From an uncultured Nocardioides sp. (lineage in GTDB: Bacteria; Actinomycetota; Actinomycetes; Propionibacteriales; Nocardioidaceae): a stretch of 64,000 nucleotides of DNA. Below, in pieces: positions 8,701 to 17,809 of this stretch (positions within the stretch are counted from its first letter, which is position 1; every line of letters begins with the position of its first letter). The notes below the pieces were generated by a model. The model searched no databases. It was not told the DNA's origin and saw only the letters and a list, made by a program, of their open reading frames with translations. The stretch covers positions 124,001 through 188,000 of the forward strand of contig NZ_CANLDB010000005.1 in the NCBI RefSeq assembly GCF_947489365.1. Direction: 5' to 3'. Made by a program: the position numbers and the translations under genes.

Positions 8701-9056
8701 ACGGTGACCGTCTGGCCCAGGAGGCTGGACGGCGGGGTCCACTCGTCGCTGAACACCCCGTTCGTGCGGGACACCGTCGAGATGACGGTGGTCGCGCCAC
8801 CGGCGGTGTACTCGAAGCGGACCCGGCTGACGTCGTCACCGCCGCCCGCGAGGAGGTGGACGGTCCGGTTGACACCGTCGAACTGGGTGGAGGCGACGCC
8901 GGAGTACTGCGTGAAGAGGTCGACGTTCCCGTTGCCGACCTGGGCGTTGACCGAGTCGGCGTACGCCGTGCCGGCCATGAGCGGGAGACCCGTCACCGCC
9001 AGGGCGGAGATGGCGGTCGCCGCCAGTCCCCGCTTGATGCCGCTGCTGCTGAACAT
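5799..9056 (-). CDS. Large secreted multi-domain Ig-like surface protein
   Basis: A 1085-residue exported protein. A Sec signal peptide spans about residues 1-34 and ends at TAYA-DS. The rest is acidic, Thr/Asp/Gly-rich and beta-stranded. Repeated Big-1/invasin-like Ig modules are recognisable by the linker patterns DAQNRPVAGAQV, DQNGQGVPNQTV, ADGTPLAGRAV, DQEGNPIEGLNV and DQFGNVV, each followed by strands such as DANGQARF or DSNGQAEF. The last 75 residues form a distinct basic domain ([20 protein letters not shown]). I see no LPxTG sortase signal, S-layer domain or C-terminal membrane segment, so the attachment mode is unknown. AAGGGA precedes ATG 9056. Many DxDxDG-like acidic runs (DRDNDGVWDG) suggest calcium binding. 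Role probably adhesion or cell-surface layer (inference). Confidence 0.8.
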   Translation of the reverse strand: MFSSSGIKRGLAATAISALAVTGLPLMAGTAYADSVNAQVGNGNVDLFTQYSGVASTQFDGVNRTVHLLAGGGDDVSRVRFEYTAGGATTVISTVSRTNGVFSDEWTPPSSLLGQTVTVRAVGLSSVDTPINGATDESAVTVSADAAALDIANAPGSALGVFSQPYGVESEERGLPGDGVDHSTRQGVITGTTSGAGAVTLRDLVSGSAPRPAVTPGSAGSDGARPFRGTVNFQDYDLSGTPDEAVVGADQVNGSDDAEVVNLQSQTISNVTAQASPASVPNGQTSTAVITVTDAQNRPVAGAQVIYDRDNDGVWDGADNGGTEESRYTDANGQARFTGLSGSAGGTTYAFFVNTDGGDDYDPAIDFRRTVTVTSFAQVPTRITTSSADGDAFDVDENDGDDLQATVLDQNGQGVPNQTVNYTLSVARFDGTTNGTTSTTGTATTGADGVADIPFTDLGDGTYTLRTYIEGNGTPGQQDGDLSGADRTFKAGDADLEFAEEPTATSVSGTTDTYDASLTLADGTPLAGRAVRFTYTATGNVVVAAQGNQPSGTTRNSDTQATGTTNAQGVASVALSDPASPDQAELNGQLDAETIANAIGDANADADPLDVDFVDGTPPARSTVTVFQIGDGKPGEATTGSLRVVSDADNDPNTAATPVEGLAVTLDIDQNAFFTNGTAAPGAVVGEDFRLENLGKTITVVTDSNGQAEFQTTIERDSGFDDDGQVTATITARSGSVSDTEDQLFDSSDPINGGEVVVEQSPESVQDNPVDPTRVGDYVYFDVTTTDQFGNVVGGEDYTATTDDDDNFFVQYNSSSDFEDDGDFAVYGYVAGVVSVDVEWTTGTTVYVADPFGTEPVAGSGNNETLEDSAETEFYEIDYAQSTFELSSSPEGTQEVGTAVTETVRVVDQEGNPIEGLNVQFIRSGPGDQDGDTNANRTTNENGEAFYNFVGTEEGTARISAVISEDEGTEPIRTLTDEVVFDDGTVEPPEPTEITATLTGANNGAKADRLKVTTSPARAAAGAVAKLFTLRNGRKVLLGQKELNQNGAASFTTRDRNGNRVTRYFAVVQKTDTTTYDRSNDKKVR

Positions 9057-9143
9057 GCTGTGTCCCTTCGAGATGAAATGAACGCGAGGGGACGCCGAAG
9101 AACGACAACGTGAGCCCCCATGGCTGTTACGGAGGTCGTCACT

Positions 9144-9209
9144 CCGCAAGTTGCGGGAGGATCATTACTCGGCTTCCGGGAATGTCCGGGTTTGTTGCAC
9201 GGAAGCCGA
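9144..9209. promoter_or_regulatory. Inverted repeats between the Ig-like gene and the HTH gene
   Basis: CCGCAA-g-TTGCGG (9144-9156) is a compact palindrome. TCGGCTTCCG (9169-9178) and CGGAAGCCGA (9200-9209) are perfect 10-base arms 21 bases apart. Both lie in the 204-base divergent intergenic region, so they are candidate operators for either gene. Confidence 0.5.
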
Positions 9210-9260
9210 CTTGTCGACAACTACTGGCTTTTCCTGAGGTTGCCGATTTACAAAGACCCC

Positions 9261-9839
9261 ATGTCCATGGGGGAACATTCGGGGTCTTCGCGCGCGCCCA
9301 CCGGGCCCGATCCGGGGTCCAGGCCCGCCGGCCGACCGCAGCGGCTGCCGACCGACCCGAACCCCGTGGGCAGCAGCGACATCAACGGTCCGCGACGCAT
9401 GGCCTGGCTGCTCGCCACCTCCCGGTTGCTCGCCGCGTCCACCTCGACCCTGACCCGCGAGCGGTTCGTGGCCGGGCTGAGGGCCGACGGCCTGTCCGTC
9501 GACGGGCCCCGGATCAGCCGTCTCGAGTCGGGGACGCAGCGCGCGTCGTTGGCCGTCCTGCAGGCCTACGAGACGCACACGGGGCTGGGTCGCGGGGTCC
9601 TCGGAGCGGTCGACAGCCTCCTGTCGCGGGCCTGCGGGGACAAGCCGGCGTTCCTGGCGCACCTCGACTCCGCGCAGCACGACCTCGACTGGCTGCTGGA
9701 GCGGGTCTCCGCGGGGGAGGCGGACGCGAGCGACTGGCTGAGCCTGACCGCCGGCATGACCGGGTACGAGCGGATCTACGTCCACACCTCGACCTGGGCG
9801 GAGCTGACCAAGCACCTGCTCGGGGAGCTGACGCGGTAG
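9261..9839 (+). CDS. HTH protein, N-terminal part of an amber-split gene
   Basis: A 192-residue product. The N-terminal ~45 residues are Pro/Gly-rich and disordered. A helix-turn-helix-like segment follows (RFVAGLRADG, then GPRISRLESGTQRASLAVLQAYE), of the XRE-like type. A helical region follows that ends at LLGELTR. The frame then meets a single TAG at 9837-9839 and continues open in the same frame for another 344 codons. The sequence across the stop reads as one continuous protein (GELTR-stop-VGPSFVARHEAA). It is therefore probably the front half of a ~537-residue HTH-HEAT protein. ATG 9261 was chosen because the sequence before it does not look protein-like. ATG 9267 is an alternative. Confidence 0.65.
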   Translation: MSMGEHSGSSRAPTGPDPGSRPAGRPQRLPTDPNPVGSSDINGPRRMAWLLATSRLLAASTSTLTRERFVAGLRADGLSVDGPRISRLESGTQRASLAVLQAYETHTGLGRGVLGAVDSLLSRACGDKPAFLAHLDSAQHDLDWLLERVSAGEADASDWLSLTAGMTGYERIYVHTSTWAELTKHLLGELTR

Positions 9840-10874
9840 GTGGGCCCCTCGTTCGTCGCCCGCCACGAGGCCGCCGTCCTGCTGCTCTCCCACGACCACG
9901 TCCGCGGGCACGTCACCCGGAGCCTGGGTCGCTTCGTGATGGACCCCGCCGTGCAGAGCAGCACCCCGGCCCTGGCCCTGCTGGCGGAGGTCGGCGACGA
10001 CGTCGCCGCCGACCTGCTGGTGCGCCTGATGGGGGACGCCAGCCCGCTGCTCCGTCACGGCGCCACCGGTGTGGTGGCGACCCTGGCCGGCCGCGGCGGG
10101 TTCGGCGGCCAGACGATCGCGACGCTGGAGCAGCACGTCGCCCGCGACCTGGCCAAGGGCGGCCCCCTCGTACGCCGCCTCGACGCGCTGGAGCTCGCCG
10201 TCGAGCTCCCCGAGGTGTCCCTCAACCGCGTCCTGGCCACCACCCCCGACCTCGCTGTCCGACGCCGCGCGCTGCTGGCGCGCCGGCAGCGGGAGACCGT
10301 GGAGCCGGACGTCGCCCGGTCGGTCTCCGAGGGGGCGGCCGAGCGGGTCGAGCGCTCGGTGGGTCGGCGCGCGCACGACCCCGACCAGATGCTGTCGCGC
10401 CTGCTGCGGGAGTCGCTGTTCCACCTCCGCCGCGAGCGCCGGCACCTGGCGGCCGCGCTGCTCGGCGCGAGCCACTACGCGCCGGCGGTCGCCGAGGTGG
10501 TGCTCGAGCTGACCGGGTCCGACGACGAGGTGATCGCCGCGACGAGCTGGTCGCTCCTGCGGCGCCTCGGCCACGTCGTCACCCGCGAGCAGCTCGCCGA
10601 GAGCGTCATGAGCGAGAAGCGCCCCGACGTCTACCCCCGCGCGCTGATCAGCCTGGGCCTGAGCCACGGAGCCCTGCCGCCCGAGGTCTCGGCGCGGCTC
10701 GCGACGGACGCCGTCGAGCACGGGCTGGCCTCGACCCGCCACGCGTCGCTGTTCGCCCTCGGGCTGGCCGGCGACCCGGTGCTCCGGGCGCTGGCCCGCG
10801 TCGAGCCGAGTCGTCAGGGCGCCCAGTGGTGGCTGTCGGTGGGCCCGGCGGTGCTGGACGACCACGCCCAGTGA
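9840..10874 (+). CDS. HEAT-repeat-like C-terminal part of the amber-split gene
   Basis: Opens with GTG directly after the TAG of the preceding frame, in the same reading frame. The 344 residues are almost entirely helical pairs resembling HEAT/armadillo repeats (LLVRLMGDASPLLRHGATGVVA, quoted as VRLMGDASPLLRHGATG; IAATSWSLLRRLG; TRHASLFALGLAGD). It has no signal peptide or membrane segment. It could be expressed by reinitiation at the TAG-GTG junction, by stop-codon readthrough, or not at all if the TAG is a recent nonsense mutation. The frame shows no further damage, so any inactivation is recent, or there is none. Function unknown; with the HTH part it looks like a regulator with a protein-binding scaffold. 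Confidence 0.6.
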   Translation: MGPSFVARHEAAVLLLSHDHVRGHVTRSLGRFVMDPAVQSSTPALALLAEVGDDVAADLLVRLMGDASPLLRHGATGVVATLAGRGGFGGQTIATLEQHVARDLAKGGPLVRRLDALELAVELPEVSLNRVLATTPDLAVRRRALLARRQRETVEPDVARSVSEGAAERVERSVGRRAHDPDQMLSRLLRESLFHLRRERRHLAAALLGASHYAPAVAEVVLELTGSDDEVIAATSWSLLRRLGHVVTREQLAESVMSEKRPDVYPRALISLGLSHGALPPEVSARLATDAVEHGLASTRHASLFALGLAGDPVLRALARVEPSRQGAQWWLSVGPAVLDDHAQ

Positions 10875-10876
10875 GC

Positions 10877-11347
10877 TCAGCCCTCGGCCGTGCGGCGCTC
10901 CCGGAAGAAGGCGTCCAGGACCGCCGTGCAGTCGGCGGCGAGGACCCCCGCCACCACCTCGGCCCGGTGGTTCAGCCGACGGTCGCGGACGACATCCCAC
11001 AGCGAGCCGACGGCGCCCGCCTTGTCGTCCCACGCCCCGAGCACGACCCGGTCGACGCGCGACAGGACGGCGGCCCCGGCGCACATCGTGCAGGGCTCGA
11101 GCGTGACGACGAGGGTGCAGCCGTCGAGGCGCCACGCCCCCCGTCGTACGGCGGCGGCGCGGAGCGCGAGGACCTCCGCGTGCGCGGTGGGGTCGCCGTC
11201 CGCCTCGCGACGGTTGTGGCCCCGGCCGAGCACGTCGCCCGCGGCGTCGAGCACGACGGCCCCGACGGGCACGTCGCCGACCTCGGCGGCGCGCGCCGCC
11301 TCGGCGAGGGCGGCCCGCATCGGGGCCTCCCAACCACTGCTGTCCAC
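10877..11347 (-). CDS. tadA: tRNA-specific adenosine deaminase
   Basis: A 156-residue zinc deaminase of the CDA fold. His56-Ala-Glu58 (TAHAEVLAL) supplies the first zinc ligand and the catalytic glutamate. Pro-Cys86-Thr-Met-Cys89 (EPCTMCAGA) supplies the other ligands. Length and the start region ([27 protein letters not shown], core PMRAALAEA and GDVPVGAVV) match TadA, which converts A34 to inosine in tRNA-Arg(ACG). GTG 11347 is preferred because the N-terminal helix is then complete and CAGACT lies 6 bases upstream as a leaderless -10. ATG 11320 is an alternative. It diverges from upp, a common arrangement in actinobacteria. A guanine or cytosine deaminase is less likely. Confidence 0.88.
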   Translation of the reverse strand: MDSSGWEAPMRAALAEAARAAEVGDVPVGAVVLDAAGDVLGRGHNRREADGDPTAHAEVLALRAAAVRRGAWRLDGCTLVVTLEPCTMCAGAAVLSRVDRVVLGAWDDKAGAVGSLWDVVRDRRLNHRAEVVAGVLAADCTAVLDAFFRERRTAEG

Positions 11348-11353
11348 TCGGCG

Positions 11354-11374
11354 AGTCTGGCGGACCACTACGCT
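11354..11374. promoter_or_regulatory. Divergent leaderless promoters of tadA and upp
   Basis: CAGACT (minus strand, 11359-11354) is 6 bases before the tadA GTG. TACGCT (11369-11374) is 7 bases before the upp ATG. No Shine-Dalgarno sequence is visible for either, and only 34 bases separate the starts. This spacing puts the transcription start at the first codon of each gene. Confidence 0.6.
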
Positions 11375-11381
11375 GCCCCGC

Positions 11382-12023
11382 ATGCGGACCCACGTCGTCG
11401 ACCACCCGCTCGTCTCGCACAAGCTGACCACGCTGCGTGACGTGGAGACCGACTCGCCGACCTTCCGGCGGCTCGCGGACGAGCTCGTCACGCTGCTGGC
11501 CTACGAGGCCACGCGCGACGTCCGCGTCACCGAGGTCGAGATCCTCACGCCCGTCTCCCCCACCACCGGGGTCCGGTTGGCCGAGAAGCCGCTGGTCGTG
11601 CCGATCCTCCGCGCCGGACTCGGGATGCTCGACGGGATGATGCGGCTCCTGCCGACGGCCGAGGTCGGGTTCCTCGGGATGGTCCGCAACGAGGAGACCC
11701 TCGAGGCGTCGACGTACGCCGAGCGGCTGCCCGAGGATCTGTCGGGTCGCCAGTGCTACGTGCTCGACCCCATGCTCGCCACCGGTGGCACGCTCGCCGC
11801 GGCCATCCACTTCCTCGTCGACCGCGGCGCCGACCACATCACCGCGATCTGCCTGCTCGCCGCCCCCGAGGGCTGCGAGCGCCTCGAGGCGGCGCTGGCC
11901 GGTGTCGAGGTGCCCGTCACGGTCGTCACGGCGGCGATGGACGAGAAGCTCAACGAGGTCGGCTACATCGTGCCGGGTCTCGGCGACGCCGGTGACCGCC
12001 TGTACGGCGTCGCGGGCGCGTGA
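11382..12023 (+). CDS. upp: Uracil phosphoribosyltransferase
   Basis: A 213-residue cytoplasmic salvage enzyme that makes UMP from uracil and PRPP. The family's N-terminal block [15 protein letters not shown] is present. [13 protein letters not shown] follows, then the PRPP-binding loop DPMLATGGT near residues 129-137. The C-terminal uracil-binding signature [15 protein letters not shown] is complete. Length matches the family. The start has no Shine-Dalgarno sequence but has TACGCT 7 bases upstream. Its stop overlaps the GTG of the thioesterase gene by 4 bases. Confidence 0.96.
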   Translation: MRTHVVDHPLVSHKLTTLRDVETDSPTFRRLADELVTLLAYEATRDVRVTEVEILTPVSPTTGVRLAEKPLVVPILRAGLGMLDGMMRLLPTAEVGFLGMVRNEETLEASTYAERLPEDLSGRQCYVLDPMLATGGTLAAAIHFLVDRGADHITAICLLAAPEGCERLEAALAGVEVPVTVVTAAMDEKLNEVGYIVPGLGDAGDRLYGVAGA

Positions 12024-12838
12024 GCGACTCCCGGCACCAGTCGGTGGACCAGCCGGCGTACTACCTGCCGGTCGACCCCGGGGCCGGGCTCTTCGAGTCC
12101 ACGAAAGCGACCGAGAGCCCCTGGGACTCCTCCTCCCAGCACGGCGGGCCGCCAGCCGCCCTGCTGCTGCGGGCCATCGACGCGACGGCCGCCGACCCGG
12201 TCGCGATGCCCGTCGCACGGCTCACCGTCGACATGCTCGCCGGCATCCCGCAGGGCCGGATGCGCACCGAGGCCACCGTCGTCCGCCCCGGCAAGCGGGT
12301 CGAGATGGTCGAGGCGAGCCTGTACGCGAACGACACGCTGGCGGTCCGCGCCACCGCGTGGCGGATCCGCCGCGATGAGGGCACGACCGCCGAGCACGCG
12401 CGGGCGGACGCCGTCCCGCCCGTCCCGGACGAGCAGCCGCAGCGCTACTTCCCCGGCACCAGCCCCGACTGGGGCTACGGACGGTCGATCGACTGGCGCT
12501 TCGTGACCGGCGGGTACGACGACCCCGGCCCCGCGACCGTGTGGGCGCGGGTCCGGATCCCGCTCGTCGAGGGCGAGGAGGCCACCCCGCAGCAGCGCCT
12601 GATGGTGGTCGCCGACTCGGCCAACGGCCTGTCGGGACAGCTGCCGATGACCGAGTGGTTGTTCATCCCGCCGACGGTCACCGTCACCTTCCGCCGCCCG
12701 CCGACCGGCGAGTGGACGCTCCTCGACGTCGCCACGACGATCGGCCTCGACGGCACCGGCCTCGCCTCCGGCACCCTCTCCGACGCCGACGGTCTCGTCG
12801 CCGCCGTCGCCCAGCCGCTCCTCGTCGCGCGGCGCTGA
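12020..12838 (+). CDS. Thioesterase-family double-hotdog protein
   Basis: A 272-residue protein with two hotdog halves. The N-terminal half shows the TesB-like helix [17 protein letters not shown] and the following strands [11 protein letters not shown] and [15 protein letters not shown]. The C-terminal half has [11 protein letters not shown] and [11 protein letters not shown], then [12 protein letters not shown]. This matches the acyl-CoA thioesterase-like family (Pfam 4HBT_3 type) common in mycolata and nocardioforms. The likely reaction is hydrolysis of acyl-CoA thioesters. The GTG start overlaps the upp stop (GTGA), so the two genes are translationally coupled. The substrate is unknown and a direct link with uracil salvage is not evident. 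Confidence 0.78.
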   Translation: MSDSRHQSVDQPAYYLPVDPGAGLFESTKATESPWDSSSQHGGPPAALLLRAIDATAADPVAMPVARLTVDMLAGIPQGRMRTEATVVRPGKRVEMVEASLYANDTLAVRATAWRIRRDEGTTAEHARADAVPPVPDEQPQRYFPGTSPDWGYGRSIDWRFVTGGYDDPGPATVWARVRIPLVEGEEATPQQRLMVVADSANGLSGQLPMTEWLFIPPTVTVTFRRPPTGEWTLLDVATTIGLDGTGLASGTLSDADGLVAAVAQPLLVARR

Positions 12839-12861
12839 TCCCAGGGGCCTCACCTGCCTCT

Positions 12862-12937
12862 GGTTTCACCAGCCGGCTGGTGAAACCCCCGCCGGGCCCA
12901 CGAAGCTTCGTCAGCCCAGTCGGGGTTTCGTGGACCC
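12862..12937. terminator. Two hairpins between convergent genes
   Basis: GGTTTCACCAGCC (12862-12874) meets GGCTGGTGAAACC (12875-12887) to form a perfect 26-base palindrome. Next to it GGGCCCACGAA (12894-12904) pairs with TTTCGTGGACCC (12926-12937), enclosing the inner palindrome ACGAAGCTTCGT. They separate the thioesterase (stop 12838) from the propeller gene (stop 12951) and probably terminate both. Confidence 0.7.
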
Positions 12938-12950
12938 GACCGCGCGGGGC

Positions 12951-13898
12951 TCAGCGTCGGACGTAGCGGATGACGCCTGGCTCGCCGGACGGCAGCTCAC
13001 CGGCGACGAAGAGGGTGCGGCCGTCCGGTGAGACGGCGAGGTCGGCGGCGCGGCGGACGTCGGTCCGCAGGGTGCGCAGGTGGGTGCCGGTCTCCGAGAA
13101 CATCTCGACCTGGGAGCGCTCACCGCCGGGCTCGAGGCCGAACAGCCGGCCGCCGCCGGCGGCCACGCGGCGGACCCTGTTGCCGAAGTAGCGCTCGCCC
13201 AGGGTGCGCAGGTGGCGTCCGCCACGGCCGAACACCAGGAGGACCTTCCGCCCCGAGTCGGCGACCACGAGCCTGGACTCGGACAGCAGAGCGAGGTCCG
13301 CGGCGAAGTCGAGGCGGCCGGGAGGGTTCGTCCCGTCGTTGCCGTTCTCCCCCCAGGTGTCGACCTCGGCGCCGGTCCGCGTGTCGTAGGTCCGGATCTT
13401 GTCGTCGATGCCGTCGGCGTAGATGACCCGACGCAGGTCCTCGACGACCTGGAAGCCGCCGGCCACCGGGAGGTTCCGGCCGTAGGTCCGGACCAGTCGG
13501 CCCCGCGGACCGAAGACCCGCATGGTCCGGTTCACGGCGCCCGCGCCGGGGTCCACCATGAGGTGGACCAGACCGTCGACGGCGACGTCCAGGCTGCCGG
13601 GCGGTATCGGCGCCCGGAAGGTCGAGACCACCTCTCCCGTCCGGTCGTGGGTACGGACCCGGCGGTCCTCGGTGGCCACGACGACGCGACCAGCGGGGTC
13701 GACATCCAGGCCGGTGACGGGTGCGCTGGTCGTGAAGCTCCCGGCGGGCTGCCACGACGTGGCGCGTGCCGACGCCGGCGTGGTGCGGTCGCCCTCAGCA
13801 CCGCTGGGTGACCCGGCGACACCGAGGGTCAACGCGGCGGCGAGCGCGGCACCCAGGACCCGCCCGGTTGCCCCGAGCGCGGTCCGCCGTGCCCTCAT
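12951..13898 (-). CDS. Secreted NHL/beta-propeller-like protein, paralog 1
   Basis: A 315-residue exported protein. An N-terminal signal peptide (ARRTALGATGRVLGAALAA, then LTLGVAGSPSGA) is followed by about six repeats of four-stranded blades. These show patterns such as PVTGLDVDPAGRVVVATEDRRVRTHD, here abridged to GLDVDPAGRVVVATEDRR, and SPDGRTLFVAGELPSGEPG. The repeats resemble NHL or YncE-like propellers, which bind proteins, sugars or ligands outside the cell. No catalytic residues are recognisable. Its ATG overlaps the stop of its upstream paralog (ATGA). The C terminus GEPGVIRYVRR closely matches the paralog's GEPGIVRWVRR, so the two arose by tandem duplication. Function unknown. Confidence 0.75.
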   Translation of the reverse strand: MRARRTALGATGRVLGAALAAALTLGVAGSPSGAEGDRTTPASARATSWQPAGSFTTSAPVTGLDVDPAGRVVVATEDRRVRTHDRTGEVVSTFRAPIPPGSLDVAVDGLVHLMVDPGAGAVNRTMRVFGPRGRLVRTYGRNLPVAGGFQVVEDLRRVIYADGIDDKIRTYDTRTGAEVDTWGENGNDGTNPPGRLDFAADLALLSESRLVVADSGRKVLLVFGRGGRHLRTLGERYFGNRVRRVAAGGGRLFGLEPGGERSQVEMFSETGTHLRTLRTDVRRAADLAVSPDGRTLFVAGELPSGEPGVIRYVRR

Positions 13899-14830
13899 CG
13901 CCGTACCCACCGGACGATGCCCGGCTCGCCGGACTCGAGGCGGCCGGCGACGTAGACCACGTTGCCGTTCGGGGTCGCGGCGACGTCGACGGTACGACGG
14001 ATGCCGGTCCTCAGGGTCCGCTGGTGGGTGCCGTCGACGGCGAAGACCTCGACCTCGGAGCGGCGGGACTCGAGACCGAAGACCCGACCACCGCCGTACG
14101 CGACCCGCTCGACGCTGATGTTGAACCGACCCTGCCCGATCGTGCGGACGTAGCGGCCGCCGCGCTGGAAGACCCGCAGGGCGCTGGAGTTGGCGAGGAC
14201 GAGCTGGTTGTCGGGCATCAGGGCGAGGTCGTTCGGGAAGTCGAGCGCGTTCGGGTCCGTGGACCCCTCCGTGCCGTCCTTGCCCCAGGCGCCCAGCTGA
14301 CGCCCCGACGCGACGTCGTACGTCACGACCTTGCACCAGACGAGGTCCGAGATGATCAGGCGTCGCACGCCCTCGTCGATCTCGAACCCACCGAGCTTGG
14401 CCACCTGGTCCCGGCCGTACAGGCGCTTGGTGCGGCCCTTCGGGCCCAGCACCCGAACGGTCTGGGTCGTCCCGCGGGCCTCGTAGGCCGGCAGCACATG
14501 GATGTCACCGTCCGAGGCGACGTCGAGGTTGCCCGGCCGGAAGCGTGTCGTGAACGTCGACAGCTGCTCGCCGACCCGGTCGTACGTCCTGACACGGCGC
14601 GAGTCCATCGCGACGACGAGATCGTTCTCCGGGTCCAGCGCGATGCTCGTGATCTCCTGGCCCACCTCCCCGGTGGCCCACTCCCCCGCTCGCTGCCACG
14701 ACCTCGCGGCCGTGTCCGGGGGTTCCGCGCCCTCCGCCACCGCCGTCGGCGAGCCCGCCAGGCCCGCCGTCAGTCCTGCCGTCACGACCGTCGCCAGGCC
14801 CGCGGCCAGCGTCCGTCCCGAGATCCTCAT
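13895..14830 (-). CDS. Secreted NHL/beta-propeller-like protein, paralog 2
   Basis: A 311-residue exported protein, first gene of the pair. The signal peptide is MRISGRTLAAGLATVVTAGL and onwards to about residue 33 (SPTAVAEG). The mature part has propeller-like repeats: SIALDPENDLVVAMDSRRVRT, here quoted as ALDPENDLVVAMDSRR, then GNLDVASDGDIHVLP, LDFPNDLALMPDNQLVLANS and ATPNGNVVYVAGRLESGEPG. Related repeats occur at the same places in the following gene. A good ribosome-binding site, AGAGGAGA, precedes ATG 14830. The pair stands next to the pnt operon but has its own start. No enzymatic motif is visible. Confidence 0.75.
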   Translation of the reverse strand: MRISGRTLAAGLATVVTAGLTAGLAGSPTAVAEGAEPPDTAARSWQRAGEWATGEVGQEITSIALDPENDLVVAMDSRRVRTYDRVGEQLSTFTTRFRPGNLDVASDGDIHVLPAYEARGTTQTVRVLGPKGRTKRLYGRDQVAKLGGFEIDEGVRRLIISDLVWCKVVTYDVASGRQLGAWGKDGTEGSTDPNALDFPNDLALMPDNQLVLANSSALRVFQRGGRYVRTIGQGRFNISVERVAYGGGRVFGLESRRSEVEVFAVDGTHQRTLRTGIRRTVDVAATPNGNVVYVAGRLESGEPGIVRWVRR

Positions 14831-14906
14831 GTCCGTCTCCTCTGTGGTTGGTGACCAGCACCTCCCCACGGCGGGGCGTGAGCAAACTCACATCGTGAGA
14901 CAATCT

Positions 14907-16300
<1,394 letters not shown>

Positions 16301-16304
<4 letters not shown>

Positions 16305-16600
16305 GGGCGGGCCTTCGCGTCGGGGCGCGGCCGCTTGCGGGAGAACATCTGGAGCATCCGGTCCGTCACCACGAACCCGCCGACCATGTTGACGGTCGCG
16401 AGGACGATCGCGAGCGTGCCGAGACCGACGAAGACCGGGTCGTCGGTGGACCCCGTCACGAGGATCGCGCCGAGCAGGATCACGCCGTGGATGGCGTTCG
16501 CGCCCGACATCAGCGGGGTGTGGAGGGTGGAGGAGACCTTCGAGATCACCTCGACCCCCACGAACACGCTGAGCACGAGGATGGTCAGGAGCTCGATCAC
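16301..16600 (-). CDS. pntAb: NAD(P) transhydrogenase alpha-2 membrane subunit
   Basis: A 99-residue protein with three hydrophobic helices. It starts MIELLTILVLSVFVGVEVIS and contains TPLMSGANAIHGVILLGA, the conserved block of the alpha membrane part. It equals the C-terminal membrane domain of the single-chain E. coli PntA, here on a separate gene as in Rhodospirillum-type three-subunit enzymes. The GTG start overlaps the pntAa stop and its own stop overlaps pntB, each by 4 bases, which should keep subunit synthesis stoichiometric. Confidence 0.93.
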
Positions 16601-17802
16601 AGGGAACCGCCTTGCAGGACCGCGCGGGTCATCTCGTGGACGACGACGCCGTCCTTGACGACGCAGGACTTCGCCACGACCTCGTCCTCCATGTCGGGGG
16701 CGAACCGGAGGACCCGCTCCCCTGCCGGCTCGTCGACCGGCCCGTCGACCGGCTCGTCGGACTGGTCGTCGGGTGCGGGGACGTCGGGCTCGTCGGTCGT
16801 CATGAGGGTGACGAGGGCGAGCAGGTTGGCGGCGTACAGCGTGGACGCCGGCTCGGGCATCTGGGAGGGGACGTTCTCGCCGCCCCAGACCTGGGCGTCG
16901 CCGACCCGGATGACCCGTCCGGGCTCGGAGCGCTCGACGTTGCCGCCCGACTCGGCGGCGAGGTCGACGACCACGGACCCGGGGCTCATCGCCTCGACCA
17001 TCTCGCGGGTGACCAGCATCGGCGCGGTGCGCCCCGGCACGGCGGCGGTGGTGATCAGTGCGTCCGCGGCGGCGACGTACGGCGCGAGCAGCTCGCGCTG
17101 CCGCTCGGCGCGGTCGGTGGTCATCTCCTTGGCGTAGCCGCCCTCGGCGGAGAGGTCCTCGAGGTCGAGGGTGATCGCCTCGGCGCCCATGGACCGGATC
17201 TCCTCGGCGGCGGCCGGGCGGACGTCGTACGCCTTCACCACCGCGCCGAGCCGGCGGGCCGTCGCGATCGCCTGCAGACCGGCGACGCCCGCGCCGAGCA
17301 CGAGCACCTGGGCGGGCTGGACGGTGCCGGCGGCGGTCATGTTGAGCGGGAAGAACCGGCGGAGCAGGCCGGCGGCGACGATCGCGGAGCGGTAGCCGGC
17401 GACCAGGGCCTGGGAGGACAGGGCGTCCATCGACTGGGCGCGCGAGATGCGGGGCAGCAGCTCCATGGCCCAGGCATCGACACCGCAGTCGCGGAGCTCG
17501 CCGATGCTGTCGGCCGCGGAGGTGGGCAGGAAGGACACCAGCGCCGAGCCCCGGGGGATGCGCCGCACGGTGGCCGGGAGGGGGGCCTGGACGGCCAGGA
17601 CGAGGTCCGCCACCTCGAGCGCCTTATCGTCGAGGACGGCACCGGCGGCGGCGTACGCCTCGTCGTCGAACCCGGCCGGGACGCCGGCGCCCGGCTCGAC
17701 GTGCACCTCGGCGCCCATCGCCACGAAGCGTCCGACGACGTCGGGCACCAGGGCGACCCGCGCCTCGTCCCGGCGCATCTCCCGCGCCACCGCGATCCTC
17801 AC
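16597..17802 (-). CDS. pntAa: NAD(P) transhydrogenase subunit alpha, NAD-binding part
   Basis: A 401-residue soluble dI subunit. The N terminus MRIAVAREMRRDEARVALVP is that of the AlaDH/PNT family. The Rossmann fold shows VLVLGAGVAGLQAIATARRLGA (core GAGVAGLQAIATARRLG). PGRTAPMLVTREMVEAM and GSVVVDLAAESGGN follow. It exchanges hydride between NAD(H) and the NADP site of PntB. Near residues 340-365 there is an unusual acidic Asp/Glu/Pro-rich stretch (DQSDEPVDGPVDEPAGE). GTG 17802 has TAGGTT 7 bases upstream and no Shine-Dalgarno sequence, which marks a leaderless operon start. Confidence 0.95.
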   Translation of the reverse strand: MRIAVAREMRRDEARVALVPDVVGRFVAMGAEVHVEPGAGVPAGFDDEAYAAAGAVLDDKALEVADLVLAVQAPLPATVRRIPRGSALVSFLPTSAADSIGELRDCGVDAWAMELLPRISRAQSMDALSSQALVAGYRSAIVAAGLLRRFFPLNMTAAGTVQPAQVLVLGAGVAGLQAIATARRLGAVVKAYDVRPAAAEEIRSMGAEAITLDLEDLSAEGGYAKEMTTDRAERQRELLAPYVAAADALITTAAVPGRTAPMLVTREMVEAMSPGSVVVDLAAESGGNVERSEPGRVIRVGDAQVWGGENVPSQMPEPASTLYAANLLALVTLMTTDEPDVPAPDDQSDEPVDGPVDEPAGERVLRFAPDMEDEVVAKSCVVKDGVVVHEMTRAVLQGGSL

Positions 17803-17809
17803 GGTCGTG

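Noticed and set aside
5799..9056. LPxTG sortase anchor in the Ig-like protein
   Set aside because: No LPxTG-like motif, hydrophobic segment or terminal basic tail of that kind is present at the C terminus.
9165..12218. A 1017-codon minus-strand open frame over the HTH, tadA and upp region
   Set aside because: It is antisense to three recognisable genes and has no domain signature or ribosome-binding site.
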